A stretch of DNA of 64,000 bases from JANOZM01 sp031429355 (GTDB lineage: Bacteria > Pseudomonadota > Gammaproteobacteria > Burkholderiales > Burkholderiaceae_E): NCBI GenBank assembly GCA_031429355.1, contig JANOZM010000018.1:25588-89587 (forward strand), written 5' to 3'. How positions within the stretch are numbered: position 1 is the stretch's first letter; every line of letters starts with the position of its first letter. Both the position numbers and the translations under genes were made by a program. Under the pieces are notes generated by a model, which was not told the origin of the DNA, did not search any database, and was given only the letters and a program-made list of their open reading frames with translations. Below, one piece after another: positions 33,676-41,911 of the stretch.

Positions 33676-34587
33676 ATGATCGATATGGTTTTAGGGGAGG
33701 ATTACCCCTACACCAGTTTTAATGGCTATTTAATGTTTGTTCTCGGGTTGTTGTTGATTGCGGCGCCTCTTTGGGTCTTTTTTTTCACACCCGATTTTCG
33801 AGCATTACTTCGCTTTAATTTAGGCAACACAATTACCTACACAAGCATTGCGTTTTCTCTAGGTATTTTTATTCTCTGCGGTCTTTACACAGTGCAACCA
33901 AATCAAGCAGTAGTGGTTCTATTGTTTGGTGCATACCAAGGCACTGATCGTGCCGCGGGTTTACGTTGGGTTTTTCCGTTTTTATCGCGCACGCAAGTTA
34001 GCGAGCGGGTTAATAATTTTATTACTCAACAAATGAAAGTAAATGATAAAAATGGAAACCCGATTGAAATTGCGGCAGCGGTTGCATGGCGAGTCAGTGA
34101 TGCAGCACAAGCAACGCTTGGTATAGAAGACTATGCACAATATGTAAAAGTGCAATCGGAAAGTGCTGTTCGCCATATGGCATCTGAGTTTGCTTACGAT
34201 CACGGAGCAGATGACAGCACCGAAGCCATTACTTTGCGCAGCGGCGGTGAAACGATTACACAAATTCTTAAAAAAGAATTAACCGAGCGCTTGGCGGCAG
34301 CTGGTTTAATTGTGCTCGAAACTCGTATTACCCATTTAGCCTACGCGCCAGAAATTGCCAGCGCAATGTTGCGTCGTCAACAAGCAAATGCAGTCTTATC
34401 AGCCCGTAAAATAATTGTCGAAGGTGCCGTAGGCATGGTCGAGATGGCCTTAAGCCGACTTGAAGAAACCCAAATGGTTGAACTAGATAACGAGCGCAAA
34501 GCCGCGATGGTGAGCAACTTGTTAGTGGTGCTATGCAGCGAGCGTGATGTAACGCCCGTTATTAATAGCGGCACCCTCTACCAATAA
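33676..34587 (+). CDS. SPFH/band-7 (stomatin-prohibitin) membrane protein, 5' end rebuilt by IS
   Basis: 303 residues if translated from ATG 33676, which lies inside the right end of the IS; the first 11 residues (MIDMVLGEDYP) replace the original MNQRVSIVDKP. Two membrane helices follow (about 15-40 and 55-75), then the SPFH domain: VQPNQAVVVLLFGAYQGTD, GLRWVFPF, ETRITHLAYAPEIASAML and AARKI-type motifs (SARKIIVEGAVGMV). SPFH proteins scaffold membrane microdomains and proteases. A later ATG at 33733 would drop part of helix 1. No ribosome site is obvious before 33676, so expression may be weak or lost. Confidence 0.8.
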   Translation: MIDMVLGEDYPYTSFNGYLMFVLGLLLIAAPLWVFFFTPDFRALLRFNLGNTITYTSIAFSLGIFILCGLYTVQPNQAVVVLLFGAYQGTDRAAGLRWVFPFLSRTQVSERVNNFITQQMKVNDKNGNPIEIAAAVAWRVSDAAQATLGIEDYAQYVKVQSESAVRHMASEFAYDHGADDSTEAITLRSGGETITQILKKELTERLAAAGLIVLETRITHLAYAPEIASAMLRRQQANAVLSARKIIVEGAVGMVEMALSRLEETQMVELDNERKAAMVSNLLVVLCSERDVTPVINSGTLYQ

Positions 34588-34590
34588 ACA

Positions 34591-34779
34591 ATGGCCAGCC
34601 CCGATAAAAAAGCGTTCCCGTTACGCATCGACCCCGAGCTGTGGCAAGCCATCGAAAGGCTTGCCGCCAGCGAGTTGCGTAGCGTGAACGCGCAAATGGA
34701 ATTTTTGCTGCGTGACGCGCTGGTTAAGCGAGGGGTGGTGGTTGGGAAGAAAGGTAAGACTGCGATGCCGAAGGGTTAA
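34591..34779 (+). CDS. Arc-family ribbon-helix-helix protein
   Basis: 62 residues. FPLRIDPELWQAIERLAASELRSVNAQMEFLLRDAL is an Arc/CopG-like ribbon-helix-helix (strand FPLRI, two helices). It begins 3 bp after the SPFH stop and is probably translated by coupling; small Arc-like genes commonly follow SPFH genes. It may bind DNA as a dimer and regulate this operon. The palindrome at 32351-32378 would be a natural target, though this is only inferred from position. No toxin partner is adjacent on this strand. Confidence 0.75.
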   Translation: MASPDKKAFPLRIDPELWQAIERLAASELRSVNAQMEFLLRDALVKRGVVVGKKGKTAMPKG

Positions 34780-34814
34780 AAGCCATCCGAGTCGGTAAAG
34801 TGCACCAAACGTCG

Positions 34815-35183
34815 CTATGCCGTTTTTCTGGATTTCGATTCTTTGGTTGTAGCGCTTTGTGAAGCTAGCTTTTGCTGTGCCGCGTGCTTTACTTGAAAAT
34901 CATCCAACAAATCCCGCTTAATCATCTTCATTTCTGATTCAGCGTAGAACTCCAAATGATTGCGAACTAGCGGTTGGTAGCCTACGCCATAAACACGTGC
35001 TATGAACTTTAGTTCGTCAATCAGTTTTTTCGGCAACCTAATTGAAATCGCCTGCAATCCAAGCGCATTGTCAATTTCGACCTCTTGCTCAGCTCTAGTT
35101 CGGCTGATATGGACACTGCCGTTAGCTAAATCTTCAGCTGTAAATTCGTGTTCATCACGAACTGAAACGTTTGCTTTACTCAT
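34815..35183 (-). CDS. CopG/BrnA-like antitoxin
   Basis: 122 residues. A charged N-terminus (RDEHEFTAEDLANGSVHISR) is followed by a ribbon-helix-helix segment LQAISIRLPKKLIDELKFIAR and GYQPLVRNHLEFY, then a basic Ser/Lys-rich tail. This is the pattern of CopG-type antitoxins that act with a small toxin encoded just upstream. It would neutralise the toxin and repress the operon. Gap to the toxin gene is 55 bp. Confidence 0.7.
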   Translation of the reverse strand: MSKANVSVRDEHEFTAEDLANGSVHISRTRAEQEVEIDNALGLQAISIRLPKKLIDELKFIARVYGVGYQPLVRNHLEFYAESEMKMIKRDLLDDFQVKHAAQQKLASQSATTKESKSRKTA

Positions 35184-35238
35184 ATATATTTTTACCTTAA
35201 ATCACTGCTAATTGACTTTTCATGCTTAGAAAAAGACG

Positions 35239-35535
35239 TTAGTAAGCAAATTTATTGTATATCTCTATCTCGGTTGGATTGGGTTCATAGCTAGTTTTAA
35301 TTTCAATCATTTGTCCAGTTTGGATGAAGCAAACTTTCAAAAGTCGACCGGTATTAGTTTCAGCTAAAAACCACTCGGTTTTTGGTATGGTGGCGTTGCT
35401 TGCCCTAGTATCCTCTAAATATAGCCCAGTTTTGTTTAAAAAACACTGCCTAATTTCATCAACGGTCACGTTGTGCTTGGTCGCTAGCTTATTGGTAGTT
35501 TGGTCCGAAACACTAAAATTCAATTCATGCTTCAT
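35239..35535 (-). CDS. BrnT-like toxin of a type II toxin-antitoxin pair
   Basis: 98 residues. HNVTVDEIRQCFLN, then WFLAETNTGRLLKVCFI and the closing IKTSYEPNPTEIEIYNKF match a family of small proteins, often labelled (without support) ADP-ribosyl-dinitrogen-reductase hydrolase, which resemble BrnT RNases in layout: toxin first, ribbon-helix-helix antitoxin second. RNase activity is inferred only. A 12-bp palindrome lies 38 bp upstream of the ATG. The module is convergent with the SPFH/Arc operon. Confidence 0.65.
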   Translation of the reverse strand: MKHELNFSVSDQTTNKLATKHNVTVDEIRQCFLNKTGLYLEDTRASNATIPKTEWFLAETNTGRLLKVCFIQTGQMIEIKTSYEPNPTEIEIYNKFAY

Positions 35536-35572
35536 GAGTCAAGTTGCGCTTAAAATATGGCTGTGTGCTGAA

Positions 35573-35584
35573 TTGTATATACAA
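35573..35584. promoter_or_regulatory. palindrome, candidate toxin-antitoxin operator
   Basis: TTGTATATACAA is a perfect 12-bp palindrome 38 bp upstream of the toxin ATG (minus strand). The location fits repression by the ribbon-helix-helix antitoxin. It is also close in sequence to the 35809-35818 palindrome before the GntR gene, so the GntR protein is an alternative binder. Confidence 0.45.
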
Positions 35585-35808
35585 AATTTCCAAAAATCTA
35601 CTTCGAAGGGACACTTAAGCTTTTCTGCGCTATCAGGTCTGTACAGCTGTCAGTTAAAGGTTGCTTTAAATATTGACGTTGAATTGCAGCAGCGATTACA
35701 AAATTTGAGTCCAAATTTTCGAGATTTGTCACTGCCAATCTATTTAATGTATACAAGAATAGGCTAATCTAGATTTTTATATCCGCTATTGCCTAGATAT
35801 TTGACTTG

Positions 35809-35818
35809 TTGTATACAA
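35809..35818. promoter_or_regulatory. palindrome, candidate GntR (VanR-type) autoregulatory operator
   Basis: TTGTATACAA, a perfect palindrome 8 bp upstream of the gntR ATG, fits the T-x-GT...AC-x-A pattern bound by FadR/VanR-type GntR regulators. Position near the start codon and promoter suggests repression of the gntR-vanA operon until an aromatic effector binds. Confidence 0.6.
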
Positions 35819-35826
35819 TTAGGGTC

Positions 35827-36591
35827 ATGTCATTGCTACCTCAAATTCCGCTTGGCCTAGCCCACCAAAGCACTGCAGGGGCCTCCCAAGCCCTAAAAGC
35901 CATCCTGCGCCTACGCGAAATGATTCTGGCAGGCGAGTTAGCAGGAGGCGAGCGAATCGTTGAACTATCAATCGTGCAACGCCTAGGGGTCTCTCGAACG
36001 CCGATTCGCGCTGCGTTAATGAAACTTGAGCAAGAAGGACTGCTTGATCTAATACCCTCCGGTGGATATTCGGTGCGGGTGTTTTCCGAAAAAGATATTT
36101 CAGAAACCATCGAGTTGCGCGGCCAACTAGAAGGGCTGTTGGCAAGGCTCGCTGCGGAACGTGGTGCTACCACGGTTTTAATGAATGAAGCCAAAGCCTG
36201 CTTGCAAAGCATCGATCTTTTACTAACACAAACGTTTTTAGACGATGAAGCCTTTGGTCAATACGTAGCCCGCAATCAGCAGTTTCACGGCTTAATTAAA
36301 ACGATGGCTAACGCAGACGTCATTGCTCGCGAGCTTGATCATGTTTGCCGACTGCCGTTTGCATCGCCTTCTGCATTCGTTATTGCTCAAGCGAACTCAC
36401 CACAAGCGCGCGATATGTTGGTGGTCGCGCAAGATCAGCATAGGCAAGTACTCGATGCGATTGAGCAACGTGAAGGCGCACGAGCCGAGGCCATCATGAA
36501 AGAACACTCGCGCTTAGCGCAACGCAATTTACGGCAAAACATTCGTAATCCCCAGCCATCCGCAATCCCCGGCTTAAGCCTAATTCGATAA
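35827..36591 (+). CDS. GntR-family (FCD-domain) regulator of the vanillate-type operon
   Basis: 254 residues from ATG 35827; an in-frame TTG at 35806 would put the operator inside the gene. The N-terminal winged helix has LREMILAGELAGGERIVE and LGVSRTPIRAALMKLEQEGLL. The C-terminal FCD domain (ETIELRGQLEGLLARLAAERG, then NQQFHGLI) binds small organic acids with a metal. It lies 5 bp before vanA on the same strand. I infer a VanR-like repressor that senses vanillate or a related aromatic acid. Confidence 0.88.
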   Translation: MSLLPQIPLGLAHQSTAGASQALKAILRLREMILAGELAGGERIVELSIVQRLGVSRTPIRAALMKLEQEGLLDLIPSGGYSVRVFSEKDISETIELRGQLEGLLARLAAERGATTVLMNEAKACLQSIDLLLTQTFLDDEAFGQYVARNQQFHGLIKTMANADVIARELDHVCRLPFASPSAFVIAQANSPQARDMLVVAQDQHRQVLDAIEQREGARAEAIMKEHSRLAQRNLRQNIRNPQPSAIPGLSLIR

Positions 36592-36596
36592 TTTGT

Positions 36597-37688
36597 ATGC
36601 ACATAAAAAATACTTGGTACGTCGCTTGCACTCCCGACGAAATTGATGAGAAACCTCTAGGTAGAACCATTTGCGGTCAGAGCGTTGTGTTCTACCGCGG
36701 GGCGCAAGGCGTGGTTGCAGCACTAGAAGATTTTTGCCCGCATAGGGGCGCACCGTTATCTTTAGGTTTTGTTTCTGAAGGTAAATTAACTTGTGGTTAT
36801 CACGGCCTTGAGATGGGCTGCGATGGCAAAACAATTGCAATGCCTGGTCAGCGCGTTCGTGGTTTTCCGGCCATTCGAAGTTATCCCGTCATTGAACGAG
36901 CTGGATTTATTTGGGTCTGGCCAGGTGATCCACAAAAAGCCAATGAGACAAGTATTCCAGAGCTAGATTGGCACGACAATCCGCAATGGGCTTATGGAGG
37001 TGGTCTGTTTCACATACAGTGCGATTATCGCTTGATGATTGATAACTTGATGGACCTTACGCACGAAACTTATGTACACGCTGGTAGCATTGGGCAAAAA
37101 GAAATTGACGACACGCCGTGCAAAACCAGCAACGAAGGCGACGAAGTAATTACCAGTCGTTTTATGGAAAAGATTCAAGCACCACCGTTTTGGAAGCTGG
37201 CATTACGCGGTAATAACTTGGCCGATGAAGTGCCAGTTGATCGCTGGCAAATTTGTCGGTTCACACCGCCCAGCAATGTCATGATTGAAGTCGGTGTAGC
37301 CCATGCCGGACACGGTGGTTATAACGCTCCGCACGAGCACAAAGTGTCTAGCATGGTGGTCGATTTTATTACCCCAGAATCCGACACTTCGATTTGGTAT
37401 TTTTGGGGCATGGCTAGAAACTTTAATCCTAGTAACAAAGCACTAACGGCCAGTATTCGGGAAGGGCAACACAAAATATTTAGTGAAGATCTAGAAATGC
37501 TTGAGCGACAACAAAAAAATTTACTGACTCATCCAAGTCGTAATTTATTAAAGCTCAATATTGATACAGGGGGTATTCAGGCCAGACGCGTTATAGAGCG
37601 TCTGATCGAGCAAGAATCAAATCAAAAGTTAAATCAAGAGTCGACGCAACAATCAGCTCAAGAACCAACGCAAAAAGCCGAGGCTTAA
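36597..37688 (+). CDS. vanA: Rieske aromatic O-demethylase oxygenase subunit (VanA-like)
   Basis: 363 residues. The Rieske centre has CPHRGAPLSLGF and CGYHGLEM (CxH...CxxH). The mononuclear iron site lies in NLMDLTHETYVHAGS. Length and order match vanillate O-demethylase oxygenase, which splits the methoxy group of vanillate to give protocatechuate and formaldehyde; related demethylases act on other methoxybenzoates, so the substrate is uncertain. The last ~25 residues are an odd Gln/Ser-rich tail (NQKLNQESTQQSAQEPTQ). The TAA is followed at once by the ferredoxin ATG. Confidence 0.82.
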   Translation: MHIKNTWYVACTPDEIDEKPLGRTICGQSVVFYRGAQGVVAALEDFCPHRGAPLSLGFVSEGKLTCGYHGLEMGCDGKTIAMPGQRVRGFPAIRSYPVIERAGFIWVWPGDPQKANETSIPELDWHDNPQWAYGGGLFHIQCDYRLMIDNLMDLTHETYVHAGSIGQKEIDDTPCKTSNEGDEVITSRFMEKIQAPPFWKLALRGNNLADEVPVDRWQICRFTPPSNVMIEVGVAHAGHGGYNAPHEHKVSSMVVDFITPESDTSIWYFWGMARNFNPSNKALTASIREGQHKIFSEDLEMLERQQKNLLTHPSRNLLKLNIDTGGIQARRVIERLIEQESNQKLNQESTQQSAQEPTQKAEA

Positions 37689-37964
37689 ATGAGTGACACC
37701 AGTTTCATTATAAAAATTGCGTCGACTGGCGCGCAAATCTCTGTAGCGGCAGATCAAACAGTTGTTCAGGCTTTGGCAAGTGCCGGAATTGATTGCCCCA
37801 CGTCGTGCGAACAAGGCATTTGCGGGACATGCTTGACCGGTGTTAAAGAAGGCATTCCCGACCATCGAGATATGTTTCTGTCTGGCGACGAGCAAAACGC
37901 GAACGACCAATTTACACCTTGTTGTTCTCGTTCAATAAGTGCCGTGCTTGTACTTGATCTTTAA
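37689..37964 (+). CDS. stand-alone VanB-type [2Fe-2S] ferredoxin
   Basis: 91 residues. Cysteine pattern CPTSCEQGICGTC with a distal PCCSRS, and the ending VLVLDL, is the C-terminal plant-type ferredoxin domain of vanillate demethylase reductase (VanB). VanB proteins are about 315 residues with an N-terminal flavin/NAD domain; here that domain is absent and the gene starts cleanly with ATG directly after the vanA stop. Electrons must come from a reductase encoded elsewhere. It may be a natural three-component variant or a deletion product. Confidence 0.85.
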   Translation: MSDTSFIIKIASTGAQISVAADQTVVQALASAGIDCPTSCEQGICGTCLTGVKEGIPDHRDMFLSGDEQNANDQFTPCCSRSISAVLVLDL

Positions 37965-37967
37965 TTT

Positions 37968-39125
37968 TTAAGCCCGATCGGTATCGGGCAACCACTTCAA
38001 GGTTAAAAACGTTAAGCACGAAACGCCTGCCATCATTAACAACAATGTGCCAAATCCCGCTGCCTTAACCAGCGGCCCCAAAATAAACACCGAAAGCGAA
38101 CTGACGCCGAACGAAACGGCAAGGCGCATTCCCGATACCCGCGAACGCATGTTGTCGTCGACGAACCGGCTAATCAGCGTGTCGCTAAATGGTATAGCAC
38201 CAAAGATACCCACCATGTACAGCAGCAGGGCGGCGCAGAACCACCAGCCTGATGTAAACCACGCAAACAAAAATGCAATAAATTGCAGCGCGATAAGTCC
38301 TTGAAACAGCGGTTTAACGGCAACCTTATCGATCAGTTGGCCGACCACGAGTTGGGTCATTGATGCTAGTACTAAAATCGCACCAAGCGTTAAGCCAATG
38401 AGGGCTGGGTCTTGCAACACCAAGGCGAGTTTGCTGCGTAATAACTCTGAGTTGCCATTGGTGGTCATGTTGAACAACAAGCTGCCAGTAGTAGAGGTGA
38501 TTGTAATAATCCAAAATGCTTGGCGCGCTATTTCGGGCGGAATGTTGGTGAGTAATGCTTTGCGTTTTGCCGGTGCGATGCCTTCTGGTTCGGCCGTCAT
38601 TGCAAACCATAAACCCAACACAATTGAAACTAATCCGGGCACAATAAAAGCACTGCGCCAACCAAAATACTTTGCCAGTAATGCGGTCGCAAACGCGGCG
38701 GTTGCAAGGCCAATATTGCCTGACAGTCCGTTAATGCCAACAGTGCGGCCGGGCTTTTTAGAGACCGCCAGCAGCATCGGAATTGCAACGGGATGGTAGA
38801 TTGAAGAAAACAAACCCAGCACGACTAAAGCGGCGGCAAACTGCATTATGTTTTGCGTGGCCGCAACGAGTAATGCAGCAAACCCCATGCCAAAGAAAAA
38901 CAGCAACATCATTTTTCGACGACCCCATAAATCGCCTAAACGACCACTAGGCAAAGCACCCAAGCCAAACAATAAAAATGCCCCAGCGGTATACGGCATG
39001 ATTTCGGTCCAACTTTGCAAACCAAAATCAGCGGCGATAAAACCAGCGCATGCGGCCGCGACTAACAAAAAATGGTGATCTAAAAGATGGGCTAGGTTTA
39101 GTAATACGGTAGTCGAGAATTTCAT
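37968..39125 (-). CDS. MFS transporter
   Basis: 385 residues with about 12 hydrophobic helices. The loop 2-3 motif of the major facilitator family is GRLGDLWGRRKMML. It has the FSSIYHPVAIPMLL segment seen in fosmidomycin-resistance-like and related MFS proteins. Substrate cannot be deduced. It is convergent with the vanA-ferredoxin operon, 3 bp apart, so an aromatic acid carrier is conceivable but unproven. Confidence 0.85.
   Translation of the reverse strand: MKFSTTVLLNLAHLLDHHFLLVAAACAGFIAADFGLQSWTEIMPYTAGAFLLFGLGALPSGRLGDLWGRRKMMLLFFFGMGFAALLVAATQNIMQFAAALVVLGLFSSIYHPVAIPMLLAVSKKPGRTVGINGLSGNIGLATAAFATALLAKYFGWRSAFIVPGLVSIVLGLWFAMTAEPEGIAPAKRKALLTNIPPEIARQAFWIITITSTTGSLLFNMTTNGNSELLRSKLALVLQDPALIGLTLGAILVLASMTQLVVGQLIDKVAVKPLFQGLIALQFIAFLFAWFTSGWWFCAALLLYMVGIFGAIPFSDTLISRFVDDNMRSRVSGMRLAVSFGVSSLSVFILGPLVKAAGFGTLLLMMAGVSCLTFLTLKWLPDTDRA
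37972..37989 (-). terminator. hairpin at the convergent end of the ferredoxin and MFS genes
   Basis: Arms GCCCGAT (37972-37978) and ATCGGGC (37983-37989) with a 4-nt loop. On the minus strand it is followed by TTAAAAATTAAAG, a weak T-poor tail. It overlaps the last codons of the MFS gene. Possibly a terminator of modest strength. Confidence 0.4.
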
Positions 39126-39213
39126 CGAACAACTGTATCAGAACTTCAGATCTGGGTGAAAGAGAACCCAAGGGCGGTGCAAAGCGAGGCGTAAAAATTA
39201 CTTCAAAAGGTGC

Positions 39214-39945
39214 TTACTTTGCTACCGGTTGGGCGTCCATTGAAGTTAGCTCCCATTGCCGCCAAATTTCACGTTGGGTACTTGTAATCATGCGGCCCGG
39301 CTCAACATCGCCTGGGTCAACAAATGCCCCGCGCCAATCGCGTTTAACCCATAGCCGAGCTTTGGGTGAATACCACAAAGTGTCGACTCTTGATGAGCCG
39401 TTACGAAAATGATCGGGGTGAGTAAAGTTGATCCGGCGTTGCAAAACAACGGTATCAAATTGCCCGGCTGCTACTTGCACTTGCTCGTAACGAGCAACAC
39501 GCATTGTCTGCGTCCAACCTAACCAGCGTGAGTCGCCGGGAACCTTAAAGCGGGTGCTGGTTTGAGCAGATTTGCCCGTGACTAACAAAGGCTGTGCAAC
39601 TTCATAAGTCATTGGTACATCGAAGGTTACTTCGCTTAAAACAAAGCCTTCGGCTGTAAAGCGATCTGCGCCGTTTCGATTTTGTTCAAGCTTAGTTACG
39701 GCGAAATTTATTTGATTGCCTATTTCGGTAACGGTGTAGCTTGGTTGCGCTACCGTTTCACCGTTAAAGCCGTCAATTAATTTGTAATTCCAGCGCTCGC
39801 CCAAGCTAAACACTGGTGCCGCCCAAGTAAAGCTTGGAATTGTTTGTGCCGAAGCCGCTGGTCTTGAAGCACAACCATTAATGAAAAAACCCACCAGTGG
39901 CAAGCCACTGATGAGTTTTACGGTGCTGCGTTTGCTCGTCTGCAT
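39214..39945 (-). CDS. predicted lipoprotein of unknown function
   Basis: 243 residues. The signal peptide ends with a lipobox INGC (Cys25). The mature domain is strand-rich, with WNYKLIDGFNG, FKVPGDSRWLGWTQTMRV and the end TSTQREIWRQWELTSMD. No family is recognised beyond a general DUF-like lipoprotein. It is 7 bp from the upstream membrane protein gene, so the pair is probably co-transcribed. Confidence 0.65.
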   Translation of the reverse strand: MQTSKRSTVKLISGLPLVGFFINGCASRPAASAQTIPSFTWAAPVFSLGERWNYKLIDGFNGETVAQPSYTVTEIGNQINFAVTKLEQNRNGADRFTAEGFVLSEVTFDVPMTYEVAQPLLVTGKSAQTSTRFKVPGDSRWLGWTQTMRVARYEQVQVAAGQFDTVVLQRRINFTHPDHFRNGSSRVDTLWYSPKARLWVKRDWRGAFVDPGDVEPGRMITSTQREIWRQWELTSMDAQPVAK

Positions 39946-39952
39946 CTAAAAC

Positions 39953-40321
39953 CTAAATCGCGCGGCTATCGCTAAGCTTCATCAAGCCTAAGATCATCCG
40001 AATCGCAAAAATGATGGCGGGAATGCCAACAATGAACCAAAGGACAAGACCAAGGCCAAGAGTAAATATTGTTATCACGGTCATGATGGCACCTAAAATA
40101 ACGGTCCACAAAATCATCTTCCACCACGATGAAATCATGTAATCCATATGGCTGCGAACATAGGTGCCATTGGCATCGTCACGCTTGACGTAATTTAGGA
40201 CAACGGCAATTAGCGTGAGCGTACCCACTGTAAAAACGATTCCGACTAAATGCAAAATATAGTGCATCGTCGCCCACTTTTTAATGCTTTCGGTGTCGCT
40301 TGCATCAATTACGCTACTCAT
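39953..40321 (-). CDS. small DUF4870-like membrane protein
   Basis: 122 residues with three or four membrane helices. MHYILHLVGIVFTVGTLTLIAVVLNYVKRDD and SHMDYMISSWWKMILW resemble the DUF4870/YIP-like small membrane proteins, which usually show HxxG...LNYxK and a F/Y-Q or S-W-W motif. Function unknown. First gene of a two-gene unit with the lipoprotein. Confidence 0.75.
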   Translation of the reverse strand: MSSVIDASDTESIKKWATMHYILHLVGIVFTVGTLTLIAVVLNYVKRDDANGTYVRSHMDYMISSWWKMILWTVILGAIMTVITIFTLGLGLVLWFIVGIPAIIFAIRMILGLMKLSDSRAI

Positions 40322-40472
40322 GGACTTCTCCTATTCGATTGTCACGCCGGGTTTATTCAGAAAAATCACGCCAACAAAACAGTGCGCTCGATTGCAAGCG
40401 CTTAGCTTGAACTGTTTGTGGGCTGCATATTCGTGCATTCCCAGTGATTTCAAGTCTAAGCTAAAAAATAAT

Positions 40473-41909
40473 TTACTCGACGGCTTTCATCATGTCTTCA
40501 ACCACTTTTTTGGCATCGCCGAACACCATCATGGTTTTATCCATATAAAACAGTTCGTTATCGAGGCCCGCGTAACCGGCTGCCATCGAGCGTTTGTTCA
40601 CGATAATAGTTTTGGCTTTGTAAGCTTCTAAAATAGGCATACCAGCAATGGGCGACTGTGGATCGTTTTTAGCCGACGGATTAACAACGTCGTTTGCGCC
40701 AAGCACCAACACTACATCGCACTGCCCAAATTCGTTGTTAATGTCTTCCATTTCGAACACTTGATCGTAGGGTACTTCGGCTTCGGCCAGTAACACATTC
40801 ATGTGCCCTGGCATACGACCGGCCACGGGGTGAATAGCGTACTTTACGATGACACCCTTGTGGATTAGTTTTTCGGTCAGTTCTTTTAAGGCGTGCTGAG
40901 CGCGCGCAACAGCCAAGCCGTAACCCGGCACGATAATAACGGTCTCGGCATTGGACATTAAAAAAGCCGCATCGTCTGCCGAGCCAGACTTAACGGGCCG
41001 TTGTGCTTGAGAGCCTGCTGCAGCGGCTGCTGTTGCACCGCCGAAGCCGCCCAAGATAACGTTAAAGAACGAGCGGTTCATGGCTTTACACATGATGTAC
41101 GACAAAATTGCGCCGGACGATCCTACCAACGAACCAGCAATAATTAACATGCTGTTGTTGAGTGAAAAGCCAATACCGGCAGCTGCCCAGCCCGAGTAGC
41201 TGTTAAGCATCGACACGACCACCGGCATATCAGCCCCACCAATGGGGATGATAATTAGAACGCCTAAAATGAAAGCGAGGGCTAACATTCCGTAAAAGGC
41301 AGTATGGTTTTCTGTCCAAAAGTAGACTAAACCCAAGCCAATCATGGCAAGGCCGATGGCTAAGTTAAACCAATGTTGCCCAGCAAATTGCACTGGTGCG
41401 CCTTGGAACAAACGGAACTTGTATTTGCCAGACAGTTTGCCAAACGCTATGACAGAACCCGAAAAGGTAATTGCACCAACAAAAGCGCCAATAAAAAGCT
41501 CTAGGCGGTTGCCAGCTGGAATTTTTCCATCGGGACCTTTGATGCCAAAAGCACCAGGCTCCATAACGGCGGCAATAGCAATAAACACTGCCGCCAAGCC
41601 GATCATGCTGTGCATGAAGGCGACTAGCTCGGGCATTTTTGTCATCTCGACCCGCTTGGCCATAATGGCGCCAGCCGTGCCACCGACCGCAACGCCGAGG
41701 GCAACCCAGCCCAACCCCATAGTTACGCCGCCAGCTAACTTAAGAATTAGCGCGACGGTGGTAACGCTGGCAATCGCCATGCCGACCATGCCAAAAAAGT
41801 TACCGCGAATCGAAGTGGTTGGGTGCGATAAACCCTTAAGCGCTTGAATAAAACAAACTGAAGCCACCAAGTAAAGCAAGGTGACCATATCCATACTAAT
41901 TGCAGCCAT
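40473..41909 (-). CDS. pntB: NAD(P) transhydrogenase subunit beta
   Basis: 478 residues. N-terminal membrane domain of about nine helices, then the NADP(H)-binding domain with VIIVPGYGLAVARAQHAL, IHPVAGRMPGHMNVLLAEAEVPY and the VLVLGANDVVNP segment, ending in KRSMAAGYAGLDNELFY. The enzyme uses the proton gradient to transfer hydride from NADH to NADP+. Its start is 2 bp after the pntAB stop. Confidence 0.97.
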   Translation of the reverse strand: MAAISMDMVTLLYLVASVCFIQALKGLSHPTTSIRGNFFGMVGMAIASVTTVALILKLAGGVTMGLGWVALGVAVGGTAGAIMAKRVEMTKMPELVAFMHSMIGLAAVFIAIAAVMEPGAFGIKGPDGKIPAGNRLELFIGAFVGAITFSGSVIAFGKLSGKYKFRLFQGAPVQFAGQHWFNLAIGLAMIGLGLVYFWTENHTAFYGMLALAFILGVLIIIPIGGADMPVVVSMLNSYSGWAAAGIGFSLNNSMLIIAGSLVGSSGAILSYIMCKAMNRSFFNVILGGFGGATAAAAAGSQAQRPVKSGSADDAAFLMSNAETVIIVPGYGLAVARAQHALKELTEKLIHKGVIVKYAIHPVAGRMPGHMNVLLAEAEVPYDQVFEMEDINNEFGQCDVVLVLGANDVVNPSAKNDPQSPIAGMPILEAYKAKTIIVNKRSMAAGYAGLDNELFYMDKTMMVFGDAKKVVEDMMKAVE

Positions 41910-41911
41910 GC

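Larger units (their letters stand above)
32475..33706 (-). mobile_element. IS407-type IS3-family insertion sequence, 1232 bp
   Basis: Terminal inverted repeats begin GGTAATCCTCCCCT at both ends (left from 32475; right, on the complement, from 33706) and continue imperfectly through CCATATC and AAGTAGAAA for about 40 bp. The sequence CCTA flanks both sides (32471-32474, 33707-33710), a 4-bp target duplication as expected for the IS407 group, whose members are near 1.24 kb. It carries orfA and orfB on the minus strand, with an in-frame stop in orfB, so it is probably immobile unless helped in trans. Confidence 0.9.

Noticed and set aside
35324..35767. plus-strand open frame of 147 codons across the toxin gene
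   Set aside because: Most of it is antisense to the toxin; no ribosome site and no recognisable product.
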